NCBI GenBank assembly: GCA_963742585.1
Contig: CAVUMI010000003.1
Span: forward strand, 62,001-126,000
Length of the DNA: 64,000 nt
Direction of reading: 5' to 3'
Source: JACDEA01 sp963742585
GTDB lineage: Bacteria > Actinomycetota > Acidimicrobiia > Acidimicrobiales > JACDEA01
The notes under the pieces are model-generated. The model searched no databases and was not told where the DNA came from. It saw only the letters and a list, made by a program, of their open reading frames with translations. Positions 63,703-64,000 of this stretch are shown here, in pieces (within the stretch, counting starts at the first letter, position 1; each line of letters begins with the position of its first letter). The translations under genes were made by a program, and so were the position numbers.

Positions 63703-64000
63703 GTGACCCACGAACCCGAGCTGACCGAACCGGTCGACCTGTGCACGGCCGACGGCGACCGGCTGAATCCCGCGGCCCGCGGGTGGTCACGCCGGCCGTT
63801 GCACCGGGCCAACCTCGACGGCCGCTTCGGGACGAACAAGCGCTGGGACTACTGGGCCATCCTGGCCGGCGACCTCGTTGTCTCCGCGGTGTATTCGAAC
63901 GTCGACTACGTCGGCTTGGCCGACGTGTGGTGGTGTGATCTCGTCACCGGCGAACGCGGCGGGTGGGGGACGATCGTGCCCGCCGCCGAGGGCTTCAACC
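63703..64000 (+). CDS. DUF2804 protein, truncated by the window end
   Basis: Open frame of 99 codons from GTG 63703 to the edge. It reads VTHEPELTEPVDLCTADGDR, LNPAARGWSRRPLHRANLDG, RFGTNKRWDYWAILAGDLVV, SAVYSNVDYVGLADVWWCDL. The LCxxxGxLNPxAxGWSRxPLH...NKRWDYW pattern is the N-terminal part of the DUF2804 family (usually about 320 residues). The function of this family is unknown; it is common in actinobacteria. Only 24 bp separates it from the divergent gene at 63678. Confidence 0.85.
   Translation, partial: MTHEPELTEPVDLCTADGDRLNPAARGWSRRPLHRANLDGRFGTNKRWDYWAILAGDLVVSAVYSNVDYVGLADVWWCDLVTGERGGWGTIVPAAEGFN

Overview
The window is high-GC, gene-dense DNA from an actinobacterium. I infer an uncultured or little-studied member of Actinomycetota, possibly Acidimicrobiia, from the codon bias, GTG/TTG starts, the DUF1272, DUF2804, SCP2 and DUF427 set, twin Liv-type importers with an acyl-CoA ligase, and apparently leaderless promoters. 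There is no rRNA, tRNA, CRISPR array, transposase or phage gene, and no stretch above 300 bases lacks a gene.

Layout. 1-3.8 kb: a small membrane protein/XRE pair, a luciferase-like flavin oxidoreductase and a sulfatase. 3.8-13.9 kb: a minus-strand surface-protein block of two giant Ig-repeat proteins, an ECF sigma factor fused to its own zinc-finger, membrane and extracellular anti-sigma part, and a Calx-beta membrane protein. 13.9-19.8 kb: TypA, two amidohydrolases and a FecR-domain protein. 20-33 kb: two large cyclase-like/AAA/TPR signalling ATPases flanking an acyl-CoA dehydrogenase, a MacB-type exporter, SCP2, DUF427 and SRPBCC proteins and a carbonic anhydrase. 33-47 kb: two adjoining Liv-type ABC importer clusters on the minus strand, the second with a LivM-LivG fusion and a membrane-tethered binding protein, headed by an alpha/beta hydrolase and a divergent TetR gene. 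47-56 kb: an esterase, an ATP-grasp enzyme with a tiny upstream ORF that looks like a RiPP precursor, an ECF sigma/anti-sigma pair, an Fn3-like secreted protein and a large LPATG-anchored subtilase. 56-64 kb: SGNH hydrolase, nitronate monooxygenase-like protein, DUF1272, FAD oxidoreductase, VOC protein, TetR with esterase and a likely operator, GHMP kinase, RDD, AhpD-like proteins and a truncated DUF2804 gene.

Two features cut across the window. First, about 15 otherwise well-conserved genes are broken by single-base frame changes, several in homopolymers. This looks more like uncorrected assembly error than decay, so those genes are given as one full-length CDS with the break noted. Second, nearly every spaced convergent gene junction carries a long hairpin. 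Two hairpin families recur as sequence-related dispersed elements of about 50 bp (family A with GAGAATCGCCCGGTGAAC arms, family B with GTGTCGGTG/CACCGACAC arms). One family A copy lies in frame inside a membrane-protein gene and one family B copy overlaps the end of an ABC ATPase gene.

The most promising candidate for an undescribed system is the 50-residue peptide at 49594-49746 (acidic leader, VKGG, seven-residue charged tail) coupled to the ATP-grasp gene at 48737-49588, downstream of an ECF sigma/anti-sigma pair. The second Liv cluster, in which the binding protein and an unknown protein share an N-terminal two-helix membrane module, is the next most unusual.
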